Below, one piece after another: positions 10,139 through 18,998 of a stretch of DNA of 38,010 nt. This DNA is from Kitasatospora indigofera (GTDB taxonomy: Bacteria; Actinomycetota; Actinomycetes; Streptomycetales; Streptomycetaceae), in assembly GCF_014655955.1 (NCBI RefSeq), contig NZ_BNBO01000076.1, positions 1 to 38,010 on the forward strand, written 5' to 3'. The stretch's first letter is position 1. Every line of letters starts with the position of its first letter. Both the position numbers and the translations under genes were made by a program. The notes beneath the pieces were generated by a model. That model made no database searches. It was not told where the DNA came from and saw nothing but the letters and a program-made list of their open reading frames with translations.

Positions 10139-11347
10139 TCAGCGGATGCTGCGCTCCAGCCGCCACTGCTCCCAGGCGGACAGCCAGACCTGCTCGGCCA
10201 GCCGGCGGGCGGCGCCGCCCGGCCCGTCCTCGGCGGTCCGGTCCGGCCCGCCCTGCCACAACTGCTCCCAGGCCCGTTGGGCGGGCAGGCTCGGCACCTC
10301 GCTGGCGAACACGGTGTACCGGACGACCTCCTCCACGGCGTCCCGGCCGTCCGGCGTGCCGACCGCCCAGTCGGTGTTCCGGGCCAGCCTGGTCAAGTGG
10401 TTGACCATCGCGGCCACCGCCTCGGCGGCCTCCTCCCGGGTCTCCGAGGCCAGCCTCATCTGCTGGCGCACGGCGGCCTCCCAGCGGACGGCGCCGACCT
10501 CGCCGCGCAGCCGGCGGGGCAGCCGCGGGGTACGCCGGGCGCGCACCTGCGCGTCGATCGCCATCGACTCGGCGATGTTGTGCTCGATCAGCTCCCGGTG
10601 TGCCTCCAGCCCGACGGCGGGGGCGAGTTCACGCTCCTCCACCGGGACGTCCTGGCCGCGCCGGGCGGCCAGCCGGCGCATCAGCTCGGTGCGGCCGAGG
10701 ATGTAGCGCTCGAAGTCCTCGATCCTGGCCAGCTCGACCGCGCCCGGCGGCACCCCCCGGCCGCAGACCGTGACGGTCAGCCCGTCCACCCGCAGCCGGC
10801 CGGCCCAGACCGCCCCGGCGTCCAGCAGCGGACCGGCCGCGAGGCCGGCCCCCGGGACGGCCTCGGGACGGCGGTCCTCGTGGATCTGCAGCGCGCGGGG
10901 CTCGCCCTCCACGGTGATCCACTCGCGCAGCGCCCGGACGACGCCGGGGCCGTCGCCCTCGTCGATGCCGAGCTGCTCGTAGAGGCGGTCCCGTTCGTCC
11001 TCGACCACGTCCTCCAGCTCCGGCAGCGGGTCGCCGTGCTCGGCGCCCGGCCGGTAGGTGCGCACGCTCAGGTAGGGGCCGTCGGCCGAGGTCCAGTCGC
11101 CGGAGCGGACCTCCACCCAGCTGAGTTCGCCGTCGCAGCTCTCGAAGGCGGCCAGGGCCTCGCTGTGCAGCGGCGCGTCCTCGGCCGCCCGCGCGCGCAG
11201 GAGCCGGTCCGCGGTGACCGGGCAGGCGAACCGCCCCACCCCGAACACCGGGAAGTCCGCCTCCGCGATCGTCCGGCGGGAGAACGCCTCCTGGCCGGCG
11301 TAGCGGTCGTCCGGGTCCTGGGGCCTGCTTCCGCTCTCTCGCATCAT
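10139..11347 (-). CDS. conserved hypothetical protein of about 400 residues
   Basis: The product has 402 residues and no signal peptide or membrane helix, so it is predicted cytoplasmic. I do not recognise a characterised family, but the coding character (third-position GC, uninterrupted frame, balanced composition) is good. The N-terminal half contains segments such as FPVFGVGRFACPVTADRLLR and WVEVRSGDW; the C-terminal half is helical, acidic/basic and Trp-rich (WEQLWQGG, WLSAWEQWRLERSIR at the end). Two adjacent ATGs (11347 and 11344) and a GTG (11359) are possible starts; none has a strong ribosome site, and I chose the first ATG. It is monocistronic, between phoX upstream on the same strand and a divergent VOC gene. 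Confidence 0.75.
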   Translation of the reverse strand: MMRESGSRPQDPDDRYAGQEAFSRRTIAEADFPVFGVGRFACPVTADRLLRARAAEDAPLHSEALAAFESCDGELSWVEVRSGDWTSADGPYLSVRTYRPGAEHGDPLPELEDVVEDERDRLYEQLGIDEGDGPGVVRALREWITVEGEPRALQIHEDRRPEAVPGAGLAAGPLLDAGAVWAGRLRVDGLTVTVCGRGVPPGAVELARIEDFERYILGRTELMRRLAARRGQDVPVEERELAPAVGLEAHRELIEHNIAESMAIDAQVRARRTPRLPRRLRGEVGAVRWEAAVRQQMRLASETREEAAEAVAAMVNHLTRLARNTDWAVGTPDGRDAVEEVVRYTVFASEVPSLPAQRAWEQLWQGGPDRTAEDGPGGAARRLAEQVWLSAWEQWRLERSIR

Positions 11348-11547
11348 GTCCCGCCGCACCCCCGTGTCCTCGCCGTACCCGCCTGTGGCCCGCCCGGCGG
11401 TCCGGCCACCCGGCCGGCGCCCGCGCGACGCCCGCCCAACTTTACGACGGGCCGACCTGCCGGGTCATCAGCCGCCCCCGGACGACCGGCCCGGGGCCCG
11501 GCCGCGACGCACCGGCCGCGTTCCGGACGCCCTGTCAGTCGCCGTGC

Positions 11548-11553
11548 CTACCC
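11548..11553 (+). promoter_or_regulatory. -10 box of a likely leaderless promoter for the VOC gene
   Basis: TACCCT fits the TANNNT consensus and ends 7 nt before the ATG at 11561. That spacing places the transcription start at or next to the A of the start codon, and there is no ribosome site between them. A convincing -35 box was not seen. Confidence 0.55.
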
Positions 11554-11560
11554 TGGCGGC

Positions 11561-12004
11561 ATGACAGCATCCAACGAGTTCCCGGCCCGTATCAGCATCG
11601 TCACCCTCGGGGTCGCCGACCTCGACCGCAGCGCCGGCTTCTACGAGCGCCTCGGCTGGCGCCGCTCGGCCAAGTCCAGCCCCGAGATCGTCTGGTTCCG
11701 CACCGCCGACTCCGTCCTCGGCCTGTTCCCGTACGAGGAGCTGGCCGCCGACGCGGGCGTCCCCGCCACCGGCGAGCCGTCCTTCCGGGGGGTGACCCTC
11801 GCGGTGAACCTGGAATCACCCGAACGGGTGGACGCGGCGCTGAAGGTCGCGGTGGAGGCCGGCGCCACGGTGGTCAAGCCGCCGGCCGCCACCTCCTGGG
11901 GCGGCTACTCCGGCTACTTCGAGGACCTGGACGGGCACCTGTGGGAGCTGGCCCACAACCCGTTCTTCCCCTTCACCGAGACCGGCCAGCTCGACCTCGC
12001 CTAG
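11561..12004 (+). CDS. VOC family (glyoxalase/bleomycin-resistance fold) protein
   Basis: The product has 147 residues, one pair of beta-alpha-beta-beta-beta modules: RISIVTLGVADLDRSAGFYE followed by RLGW at 10-33 and the second module VTLAVNLESPERVDAALKVA at about 78-97, ending with YSGYFEDLDGHLWELAHNP. The C-terminal DLDGHLWEL is the usual metal-site segment with a glutamate. Members range from glyoxalases to antibiotic-binding proteins and dioxygenase-like folds, so the substrate cannot be named. It is translated from a probably leaderless transcript and stands alone. Confidence 0.88.
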   Translation: MTASNEFPARISIVTLGVADLDRSAGFYERLGWRRSAKSSPEIVWFRTADSVLGLFPYEELAADAGVPATGEPSFRGVTLAVNLESPERVDAALKVAVEAGATVVKPPAATSWGGYSGYFEDLDGHLWELAHNPFFPFTETGQLDLA

Positions 12005-12143
12005 GCCGGCGGCCCCGCACCACCGCCCACGCCCGCACCGCCCACGCGCATGCACGGCACCCGGCCCCGCACGGCGGCCGCCGCGGCCGGGCCGGAGCCG
12101 TGCGCGGGACCGGACGGGGGCCCGGTGGCTCCGGGCCCGGCGC

Positions 12144-13775
12144 CTAGTTCTTCGAGCGGGCCTTGAACGCGGCCTTCCGGGCCTCCTTGGCGACCTGCCG
12201 GTCCAGGTGCAGCTCCCCGACCGCGTCCAGCACGTCCGCCGTGTTCGGGTGGTCCACCCGCCACAGCTCGCCGAAGTAGCTGGCCGGGTTGTCCGTCACC
12301 GGCAGCCCGGTGACCAGGTCGCGCAGGGTGCCGGCGTCGCCGCCGCTGTCCAGCAGGTGGGCCGCGAAGGTGTCCACCACCGTCCAGAGCACCATCGGCC
12401 GCTCGGGCGCCGGTACGTCCGCGGCGCCCGCGGCCGCCAGCCAGGCCCTGGCCGCGCCGCCCAGCTCCGGGTCGTCCAGCACCTCCCGGACGGCGGGCTC
12501 GGCGGGGCTGCCCAGCTGGTCCAGCGCCAGCCGGCAGAGCAGCCGCCGCAGCGGGGCGTAGGTGTCGGTGCCGCGCGCCGCCGCCAGCAGTTCGCGCGCG
12601 GCCGGCAGCGGCTCCCGCCCGTCCAGCCACTCGCGGATCTCCTCCTCGGGCAGCACGTTGGCGGACTCGGCCACCGCGGTGAGCAGTTCGGCCGCGTCGC
12701 CCTGGGCCAGCTCGCCGACCAGCGGGGCGTCGTAGCCGTCCTCCAGCAGCCACTGCCGGACGGCGTAGACCCCGAGCGGGGTCAGCCGGACCAGCCCGAA
12801 CCGGGCCGACTCGGCCTCGTCCAGCGGCTCGTCGCCGGCCGGCGCGGGCGTCTCGCCGTCCTCCTCGTCGAAGAGCTCCGGGTCGATCGGGCGGTAGGCG
12901 AGCAGGCCCAGCTCGGCGAGGTCGCCGAGCATCGGGTCCAGCGCCACCATCACGTCGGTGATGTCGCCGAGCAGCTCCTCGCTCGGCTCCTCCCCCTCGG
13001 GCACGACCAGCAGCGCGGCCAGCACCCCGAGCGGCACGGTCTCGGTGCCCGGCTCGGCGAACGCGGTGGTCTCGTAGAGCACCTGGAGGGCCTCGTCCAG
13101 CAGCTCGGCGGCGGCGTCCCGGGACTCCTCGACCTCGGCCAGCCGGGCCTCGTCCTCCTCCGAGCCCTCCTCGGCCTCGTCCTCCTCCTCGCCCTCGGCG
13201 GGCAGCGAGTCGGCCTCGGCGGCCAGCTCGCGGACGATGCCGGCGGCGGTCAGCCACAGCTCCAGGACGGTCTCCGGGTCCCCCTGCTCGGCGGGCTCCA
13301 GGTCCGGCCCCGGGATCGCCACGTGCTCGCCGGCCGCGGTGGTGCCGATCTCCACGAGGTCCAGGTCGCAGGCCAGCGACCAGGCCCGCATCGCCTCGAC
13401 GACCTCCTCCTCGGCCACCTCGCCCTCGGCCGCGGCCAGGCCCAGCAGCCGGGCGGCGGGCTCGCGGTCCGCCTCGGTCAGGTCGCCGAACTCGTCCACC
13501 GCCCGGTGCGGGGCCGTCCAGCGGGACAGCTTCAACGCGTAGCCGAGCATCGGGACGGCCAGCGCCTCGGCCGTCAGCTCCTGCTCCGAGGGCAGCCGGA
13601 CGGGCGGCACCAGGACGGCGGCGTCGTCGAGGTCCTCGTCGTCCGCACCGTGCGCGGCGAAGGCGCCGTAGAGGTCCTCCAGGGCGAAATCGGCGGGCAG
13701 CAGGCTCTCGGCAGGGTGTTCGCCGGGCCCGGTCGCCGACGGGTTGTCAGGATTCTTGCGACGTCGTCCGGCCAT
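12144..13775 (-). CDS. large acidic conserved hypothetical protein
   Basis: The product has 543 residues, predicted cytoplasmic, starting from an ATG with GGAGAA about 9 nt upstream. The N-terminus is basic (MAGRRRKNPD) and the rest strongly acidic, with an almost pure Glu/Asp run at about 194-218 that probably forms a flexible linker between two helical halves. The first half (about 60-190) reads as repeated helical pairs (PMLGYALKLSRW, AVDEFGDLTEADREPAARLL); the second half contains LVRLTPLGVYAVRQWLLEDG at about 328-347, which looks like a winged-helix segment, and ends in a basic tail (AKEARKAAFKARSKN). I know similar proteins from streptomycetes only as uncharacterised. No function is assigned. 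Confidence 0.75.
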   Translation of the reverse strand: MAGRRRKNPDNPSATGPGEHPAESLLPADFALEDLYGAFAAHGADDEDLDDAAVLVPPVRLPSEQELTAEALAVPMLGYALKLSRWTAPHRAVDEFGDLTEADREPAARLLGLAAAEGEVAEEEVVEAMRAWSLACDLDLVEIGTTAAGEHVAIPGPDLEPAEQGDPETVLELWLTAAGIVRELAAEADSLPAEGEEEDEAEEGSEEDEARLAEVEESRDAAAELLDEALQVLYETTAFAEPGTETVPLGVLAALLVVPEGEEPSEELLGDITDVMVALDPMLGDLAELGLLAYRPIDPELFDEEDGETPAPAGDEPLDEAESARFGLVRLTPLGVYAVRQWLLEDGYDAPLVGELAQGDAAELLTAVAESANVLPEEEIREWLDGREPLPAARELLAAARGTDTYAPLRRLLCRLALDQLGSPAEPAVREVLDDPELGGAARAWLAAAGAADVPAPERPMVLWTVVDTFAAHLLDSGGDAGTLRDLVTGLPVTDNPASYFGELWRVDHPNTADVLDAVGELHLDRQVAKEARKAAFKARSKN

Positions 13776-14129
13776 GGTGTGCGCGTTCTCCCTACAGAGA
13801 CCTGTCAGCCAACCGGTCCAGCCTCTGCTGTGTGTACCGGCCTATCGGCCCAGCGTATCTGCCGGGCACCGTCGATGCCCCGCCTCCAGGGGCGCGCGCC
13901 GCAGCGTGCGCCGACCGCGTATCCTTCGACGGGCGCCGCGCACACCCCGCGCGCGCCCCCGGGCAACGAAGCCCACCCCATCCCCCAAGCCCGTACGGGC
14001 GGCGGGGCCCACGCACACCCGCTCCGCCAGGGAGCCCCGCACCGAGGCCACCACCAGAGCGCCGCAGGACGGGCGCATCGGCACACCCCGCCGACCCATG
14101 GTGGCGCCCGGCCACAGGAGACCCCTGCC
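13776..14129. other. 354-nt intergenic region between divergent genes
   Basis: No gene is supported here; the open frames lack coding character. A TATCCT at 13920-13925 is a possible plus-strand -10 element for the MFS gene, which would give a leader of about 200 nt. No matching -35 box, attenuator or riboswitch fold was recognised. Confidence 0.5.
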
Positions 14130-15476
14130 ATGGCGGACCTCTCCCCCGCCGGCTCCGGCCTGCCCTCCGCGCCCTTCCCCGGGCGCCACGGCAACGGACG
14201 CCTGCTCTCGGAGGCCTTGCTCCCGCTGGAGCTCGCACCACGCACACAGCTCCAGCTCGCCGCCGTCAGCCGCTGGAACGCGGTACGCGGCATCCGCGTC
14301 GGCCTCTGTGCCGCCGCTCTCCTGCTCCTCCTGATCGGCGCCAACCTGGCCACCCCGATCTACCCGTACCTGCAGTCCCGGCTCGGCCTGACCGCGCTGG
14401 ACACCACGGTCCTGTTCACCGTCTACGTCTTCGCGCTCGTCCCGGTGCTCGCCGCCGTGGGCCACTGGTCCGACCTGCTGGGACGGCGGGCGCTGATCCT
14501 CCCGGCCGTGGCCCTGGCCGCCGGCGGGGACGCGGTCTTCGCGACCGCCGGGAGCTTCTGGCAGCTGGCCGCCGGCCGCGCCGTCCAGGGCATCGCGGTC
14601 GGCATGTCCACCGGCGCCGCCGGCGCGGCCCTCGGCGACCTGCTGCCCGAGCGCCCGACCCTGGCCGCCAAGCTCACCCTGGCCTGCTCGGCCGGTGGCG
14701 TGGCGCTCGGCCCGATCGTCGGCGCCACGCTGTCGGGCGGCCCGAACCCGCTGCTCACGCCCTTCCTGGTGCACGCCGTGGCGCTGCTCGCGCTGTGCGT
14801 GCCGCTGGCCCTGGTGCACCCCCGGATGCCCGGCCGCCGGCGCCCGCCCGCCTCGCCGCCGCGCGTCACCACCCCTGCGCACCTGCGTCCGCGCCGCCTC
14901 GCCCTGCCCGCGCGCGGCCGCCGGGAGTTCCTGCTCGCGGCCGGCGCCGGCTTCGTCTCGTACGCGGTCTTCGGCGTCTACCTCAGCCTCGCCCCGGCGT
15001 TCTCCGCCAAGCTGCTGCACAGCGGCTCGCACCTGACCGGCGCGGTGGTCGCGGCGCTGCTGCTCGGCTCCTCGGCCGCCGTCCAGCTGCTGGTGCCGCC
15101 CACCTCGGACCGGCTGGTGATCGCGCTCGGGATGACCGGCCTCGCGGCCGGGCTGGGCCTGGTGGTCGCCGCCCAGTACACCGGCACGCCGGCGCTGCTG
15201 TTCATCGGCAGCGTGCTCGGCGGCGCCTGCCAGGGGGTGGCCTTCCGCTCGCTGTTCACCAGCGCGGTCGCCGCGATGGACCCGGAGCGCAGGGGCGGCG
15301 AGCTGAGCACCCTGTGGGTGATCGTCTACCTCGGCAGCTCGCTGCCGATCGTCGCGGTCGGCGCGCTGACCCAGCGCTACGGCCTGCTGCCGGCCGTCAG
15401 CGGCTTCGCGGCGGTCGCGGCGCTGGCCTGCGTGGCCCTCACCGCCGGCGTGCTGCGCTCCGGCCGGCCCTCCTAG
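14130..15476 (+). CDS. MFS transporter
   Basis: The product has 448 residues. The ATG at 14130 has AGGAG 9 nt upstream; the same frame is open far upstream only because of high GC. A 50-residue cytoplasmic N-terminus precedes about 12 hydrophobic helices, beginning VGLCAAALLLLLIGANLATP. The loop between helices 2 and 3 reads GHWSDLLGRRALILP, the signature G-x-x-x-D-x-x-G-R-R of the major facilitator superfamily, and helices 4-5 carry AAGRAVQGIAVGM and ACSAGGVALGPIVGATLSGG, the second close to motif C of drug/proton antiporters. A basic central loop (PGRRRPPASP) separates the halves. Proton-coupled efflux is likely; the substrate is unknown. Confidence 0.9.
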   Translation: MADLSPAGSGLPSAPFPGRHGNGRLLSEALLPLELAPRTQLQLAAVSRWNAVRGIRVGLCAAALLLLLIGANLATPIYPYLQSRLGLTALDTTVLFTVYVFALVPVLAAVGHWSDLLGRRALILPAVALAAGGDAVFATAGSFWQLAAGRAVQGIAVGMSTGAAGAALGDLLPERPTLAAKLTLACSAGGVALGPIVGATLSGGPNPLLTPFLVHAVALLALCVPLALVHPRMPGRRRPPASPPRVTTPAHLRPRRLALPARGRREFLLAAGAGFVSYAVFGVYLSLAPAFSAKLLHSGSHLTGAVVAALLLGSSAAVQLLVPPTSDRLVIALGMTGLAAGLGLVVAAQYTGTPALLFIGSVLGGACQGVAFRSLFTSAVAAMDPERRGGELSTLWVIVYLGSSLPIVAVGALTQRYGLLPAVSGFAAVAALACVALTAGVLRSGRPS

Positions 15477-15542
15477 GCCCGGGCCACGGCGCGCCGGGCC
15501 TGGCCGCGGCGCGCCGGCCGGCGCGGCCCGGAGGCTCCCGGT

Positions 15543-15571
15543 GGCCGGGGTGTCCTCAGGACGCCCCGGCC
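15543..15571 (+). terminator. hairpin terminator for the MFS gene
   Basis: GGCCGGGGTGTCC (15543-15555) pairs with GGACGCCCCGGCC (15559-15571), 13 bp including one G-U, across a TCA loop. It begins 66 nt after the MFS stop codon. Confidence 0.65.
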
Positions 15572-15642
15572 CCCGTCCTCCCGGCCACCTGCTGCACGGC
15601 GGCCGTGAAAGCGGCCGGGACCGGGCGCGGGCGGAAACGACA

Positions 15643-15674
15643 CTGCCGCGCGGACCCGAAGGTCCGCGCGGCAG
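15643..15674 (-). terminator. terminator of the suf operon with a UUCG tetraloop
   Basis: CTGCCGCGCGGACC (15643-15656) and GGTCCGCGCGGCAG (15661-15674) form a perfect 14-bp stem. Read on the minus strand the loop is TTCG closed by C-G, the extra-stable C(UUCG)G tetraloop, followed by GTGTCGTTTCC. It starts 22 nt after the sufT stop, so it ends the operon. Confidence 0.88.
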
Positions 15675-15696
15675 AGGTACGACCGGGTGCCGGTGC

Positions 15697-16122
15697 TCAG
15701 ACGTTGAAGCCGAGCGCGCGCAGCTGCTCGCGGCCGTCGTCGGTGATCTTGTCCGGGCCCCACGGCGGCATCCAGACCCAGTTGATCCGCAGGTCCTGGA
15801 CGAGGCCGTCGGTGGCGGTCTTCGCCTGGTCCTCGATGACGTCGGTCAGCGGGCAGGCCGCCGAGGTGAGCGTCATGTCGATGGTCGCCACGTCGGACTC
15901 GTCGATGTGGATGCCGTAGATCAGGCCCAGGTTGACCACGTCGATGCCCAGTTCGGGGTCGACGACGTCCATCAGCGCCTCGGTGAGGTCCTCGACGGAG
16001 ACGGTGCCCGCCGTGGTGCCGACGATGACCGTCGGACCCTCGGTGGCGACGGTCTCCGCGGGGGCGTCGGCAGCCGGGGAGGCCGCCTCCGGGGCCGTGG
16101 TGCTGGTCTCGGTGTCACTCAT
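15697..16122 (-). CDS. sufT: SufT-like Fe-S cluster assembly factor (MIP18/DUF59)
   Basis: The product has 141 residues; a strong AGGAGG sits 8 nt before the ATG. Residues 1-38 are an Ala/Thr/Glu-rich flexible extension, followed by the DUF59 domain: VSVEDLTEALMDVVDPELGI, then DVVNLGLIYGIHID, DMTLTSAACPLTDVI with its conserved cysteine, and RINWVWMPPWGPDKITDDGR. SufT-type proteins help mature Fe-S proteins after cluster assembly. It is the last gene of the operon, 22 nt after sufU. Confidence 0.9.
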   Translation of the reverse strand: MSDTETSTTAPEAASPAADAPAETVATEGPTVIVGTTAGTVSVEDLTEALMDVVDPELGIDVVNLGLIYGIHIDESDVATIDMTLTSAACPLTDVIEDQAKTATDGLVQDLRINWVWMPPWGPDKITDDGREQLRALGFNV

Positions 16123-16144
16123 ACGTGTGTCCTCCTCTGCTGCT

Positions 16145-16597
16145 TCAGTCGTTGACGGCGGGGTGCTGCGCGAGCGCCTGGGCGGTGGCGTCCTTCCAGG
16201 CCATCCAGCTCAGCAGCGCGCACTTCACCCGTGCCGGGTACTTCGAGACGCCGGCGAACGCGACCGCGTCCTCCAGCACCTCCTCGTCGCCCTCGCCCTG
16301 GCCCTTGCTCTGCATCAGCTCCAGGAAGGCCTCCTGGATCAGCTGGCCCTCGCCGACGGTCTTGCCGACCACCAGGTCGTTCAGCACCGAGGCGCTGGCC
16401 TGGCTGATCGAGCAGCCCTGGGACTCGTAGCTGATGTCCGCGACGGTCGAGCCGTCCAGCCGCACCCGCAGGGTGATCTCGTCACCGCAGGTCGGGTTGA
16501 CGTGGTGCACCTCGGCGTCGCCGTCCCGCAGCCCCTTGCCGTGGGGGTTGCGGTAGTGGTCCAGGATGATCTCCTGGTACATCGAGTCGAGCTTCAT
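16145..16597 (-). CDS. sufU: SufU, zinc-dependent sulfur transfer protein / Fe-S scaffold
   Basis: The product has 150 residues. It accepts sulfur from the SufS persulfide and passes it to the SufBCD scaffold. The three conserved cysteines and the aspartate are present: NPTCGDE (Cys37, Asp39), ESQGCSISQAS (Cys62) and YPARVKCALLSW (Cys126). The 18-20 residue insertion typical of SufU relative to IscU (GKTVGEGQLIQEAFLELMQS region, 78-97) is present. GGGAG lies about 7 nt before the ATG; the gene starts 23 nt after sufS. Confidence 0.95.
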   Translation of the reverse strand: MKLDSMYQEIILDHYRNPHGKGLRDGDAEVHHVNPTCGDEITLRVRLDGSTVADISYESQGCSISQASASVLNDLVVGKTVGEGQLIQEAFLELMQSKGQGEGDEEVLEDAVAFAGVSKYPARVKCALLSWMAWKDATAQALAQHPAVND

Positions 16598-16620
16598 GCC
16601 CGCGGCTCCCTTCCGGTGCC

Positions 16621-17913
16621 TCAGCCGAAGAAGTTCCGGACGTGGTGCAGGCCGTCGACGAGGGCGTCGACATCGGCCGGCGTCGAGTACAGGTAGAACG
16701 ACGCCCGGGTGGTCGCCGGGATGCCGTACCTCAGGCAGACCGGCCGTGCGCAGTGGTGGCCGACGCGCACGGCGATGCCCTGCTCGTCCAGCACCTGGCC
16801 CACGTCGTGCGGGTGGATGTCGCCCAGCACGAAGGAGATCGCGGCGCCGCGGTCGACCGCCGACCGGGGGCCGATGATCCGCAGGTCCGGGATCTCCAGC
16901 AGCCGCTCGACGGCGTACTCGGTGATCGCGTGCTCGTGCGCGGCGATCCGCTCCATGCCGATGGCCGACAGGTAGTCGATGGCCGCACCGAGCCCGACCG
17001 CCTGCGCGATCGGCGGGGTGCCCGCCTCGAACTTGTGCGGCGCCGGGGCGTAGGTGGACGAGCCCATCGTGACGGTCTCGATCATCTCGCCGCCGCCGAG
17101 GAACGGCGGGAGGTCCTCCAGCAGCTCCTGGCGGCCCCAGAGGACGCCGATGCCGGTCGGGGCCAGCATCTTGTGGCCGGTGAAGGCGACGAAGTCGGCC
17201 TCCAGCGCCTGGACGTCCAGCACCATGTGCGGGGCGGCCTGCGAGGCGTCGATCAGCACCAGGGCGCCGACCGCCTGGGCGCGGCGGACGATCGCCTCGA
17301 CCGGGTTGACGGTGCCCATCAGGTTGGAGACCAGCGTGAACGAGACGATCTTCGTCTTCTCGTTGATCAGCTCGTCGAGGTTGGACAGGTCGAGCCGGCC
17401 CTCGTCGGTCAGCCCGAACCACTTCAGCTTCGCGCCGGTGCGCTGCGAGAGCAGCTGCCACGGGACGATGTTGGAGTGGTGCTCCATCTCGGTGATGACG
17501 ATCTCGGCGTCGGCGTCGACCTTGTACGGCTCGTCCGCCCAGCCCAGCATGTTGGCGACCAGGTTGAGCGACTCCGAGGCGTTCTTGGTGAAGATCACCT
17601 CGTCCCGGCTCGGCGCGTTGATGAACGCCGCGACCTTGTCACGCGCGCCCTCGTACAGTGCCGTGGCCTCCTCGGCCAGGACGTGGACACCGCGGTGCAC
17701 GTTGGCGTTGTGCCGCTCGTAGTACGCGTTGAGCGCGTCCAGCACCTGACGGGGCTTCTGCGAGGTCGCCGCGTTGTCGAGGTAGACCAGCGGCTTGCCG
17801 TCGTGCAGCACCCGCTGCAGGATCGGGAAGTCCTTGCGGAGCGAGTCGCCGAACTCCTGCGCCTCGGCCAGCGGACCGGTCAGCGCACGCGCCGAGCCAG
17901 AATCGATTGTCAC
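16621..17913 (-). CDS. sufS: SufS cysteine desulfurase
   Basis: The product has 430 residues, a PLP-dependent group II cysteine desulfurase that turns cysteine into alanine and a protein-bound persulfide. YLDNAATSQKP at 44-54 opens the fold; EMEHHSNIVPW at 142-152 and DASQAAPH at 222-229 are cofactor-contacting motifs. Lys248 in FTGHKMLAPTGIG binds PLP and Cys388 in RVGHHCARPVCLRYG is the active-site cysteine. The GTG start overlaps the sufC stop as GTGA (17913-17910), so translation is coupled. The N-terminal 25 residues before LRKDFPIL are variable, but no better start exists. Confidence 0.96.
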   Translation of the reverse strand: MTIDSGSARALTGPLAEAQEFGDSLRKDFPILQRVLHDGKPLVYLDNAATSQKPRQVLDALNAYYERHNANVHRGVHVLAEEATALYEGARDKVAAFINAPSRDEVIFTKNASESLNLVANMLGWADEPYKVDADAEIVITEMEHHSNIVPWQLLSQRTGAKLKWFGLTDEGRLDLSNLDELINEKTKIVSFTLVSNLMGTVNPVEAIVRRAQAVGALVLIDASQAAPHMVLDVQALEADFVAFTGHKMLAPTGIGVLWGRQELLEDLPPFLGGGEMIETVTMGSSTYAPAPHKFEAGTPPIAQAVGLGAAIDYLSAIGMERIAAHEHAITEYAVERLLEIPDLRIIGPRSAVDRGAAISFVLGDIHPHDVGQVLDEQGIAVRVGHHCARPVCLRYGIPATTRASFYLYSTPADVDALVDGLHHVRNFFG

Positions 17914-18674
17914 TCGGAAGCGCCACCCTTCACGTAGGACGCGTAGCCCTCGTTCTCCAGCTTGTCGGCCAGCTCCGCGCCGCCGGACTCGACGATGCGG
18001 CCGGCCGAGAAGACGTGGACGTAGTCGGGCTTGATGTACTTCAGGATGCGGGTGTAGTGCGTGACCAGCAGGGTGCCGACCTCGCCGCTGGAGGCGACCC
18101 GGTTGATGCCCTCGGAGACCTGGCGCAGCGCGTCGACGTCCAGGCCGGAGTCGGTCTCGTCGAGGATCGCGATCTTCGGCTTGAGCAGCTCCAGCTGGAG
18201 GATCTCGTGGCGCTTCTTCTCGCCGCCGGAGAAGCCCTCGTTGACGTTGCGCTCGGCGAAGGCCGGGTCCATGTGCAGGGCGGCCATCGCCTCCTTGACC
18301 TCCTTCACCCACAGCCGCAGCTTGGGGGCCTCGCCGCGGACGGCGGTGGCGGCGGTGCGCAGGAAGTTGGAGACCGAGACGCCGGGGACCTCGACCGGGT
18401 ACTGCATGGCCAGGAAGACGCCGGCGCGGGCGCGCTCGTCGACGGTCATGTCGAGCACGTTCTCGCCGTCGAGCAGCACCGAGCCGCTGGTCACGGTGTA
18501 CTTCGGGTGACCCGCCAGCGAGTACGCGAGGGTCGACTTGCCGGAGCCGTTCGGACCCATGATCGCGTGGGTCTCGCCCTGCTTCACGGTCAGGTCGACG
18601 CCGCGGAGGATCTCGCGCGGGCCGTTCTCGGCCTCGACGGAGACGTGCAGGTCACGGATTTCAAGCGTTGCCAT
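17910..18674 (-). CDS. sufC: SufC, ATPase of the SufBCD scaffold
   Basis: The product has 254 residues. It is a cytoplasmic ABC-type ATPase that powers cluster assembly on SufB-SufD; it has no membrane partner. Walker A GPNGSGKST is at 40-48, the signature FSGGEKKRHE at 148-157 and Walker B IAILDETDSGLD at 168-179, with catalytic Glu173; the EKKR and ETDSGLD variants are specific for SufC. It starts 6 nt after the Rieske gene and overlaps sufS. Confidence 0.97.
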   Translation of the reverse strand: MATLEIRDLHVSVEAENGPREILRGVDLTVKQGETHAIMGPNGSGKSTLAYSLAGHPKYTVTSGSVLLDGENVLDMTVDERARAGVFLAMQYPVEVPGVSVSNFLRTAATAVRGEAPKLRLWVKEVKEAMAALHMDPAFAERNVNEGFSGGEKKRHEILQLELLKPKIAILDETDSGLDVDALRQVSEGINRVASSGEVGTLLVTHYTRILKYIKPDYVHVFSAGRIVESGGAELADKLENEGYASYVKGGASE

Positions 18675-18680
18675 GGGGAC

Positions 18681-18998
18681 TCAGGACTCCTGGTTGACGG
18701 AGACGAGCACATCGTCCCCTTCGATCTTTACGGGGTAGACAGGGACCGGCTTGGTGGCGGGCAGGCCCGAGGGCTTGCCGGAGCGCAGGTCGAAGCTGGA
18801 GCCGTGCAGCCAGCACTCGATCATGCAGTCCTCGACCTCGCCCTCCGAGAGCGACACGTTGGCGTGCGAGCAGATGTCGTTGATCGCGAACACCTCGCCC
18901 TCGGTACGGACGATCGCGACCGGGACACCGTTGAGGTCCACACGCTTGGGCTCGTCCTCGGCCAGGTCGCTGAGCGAACAGGCGCGGAGAAAGCTCAT
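18681..18998 (-). CDS. Rieske-type [2Fe-2S] ferredoxin within the suf operon
   Basis: The product has 105 residues. Cluster ligands are Cys43 and His45 (CSHANVSL) and Cys62 and His65 (CWLHGSSFD), the Rieske pattern; the fold is that of the small ferredoxin subunits of ring-hydroxylating dioxygenases. No oxygenase is nearby. Its place between sufD and sufC, conserved in actinobacteria, suggests an electron donor or cluster-related role in assembly; this is inference. The ATG shares one base with the sufD stop (TGATG). Confidence 0.92.
   Translation of the reverse strand: MSFLRACSLSDLAEDEPKRVDLNGVPVAIVRTEGEVFAINDICSHANVSLSEGEVEDCMIECWLHGSSFDLRSGKPSGLPATKPVPVYPVKIEGDDVLVSVNQES

Noticed and set aside
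12207..15476. Very long plus-strand open frame of over 1000 codons spanning the acidic hypothetical gene and the MFS gene
   Set aside because: Its first 640 codons are the antisense of the 12144-13775 gene plus intergenic DNA; only the part from the ATG at 14130, with a ribosome site, is an MFS protein.
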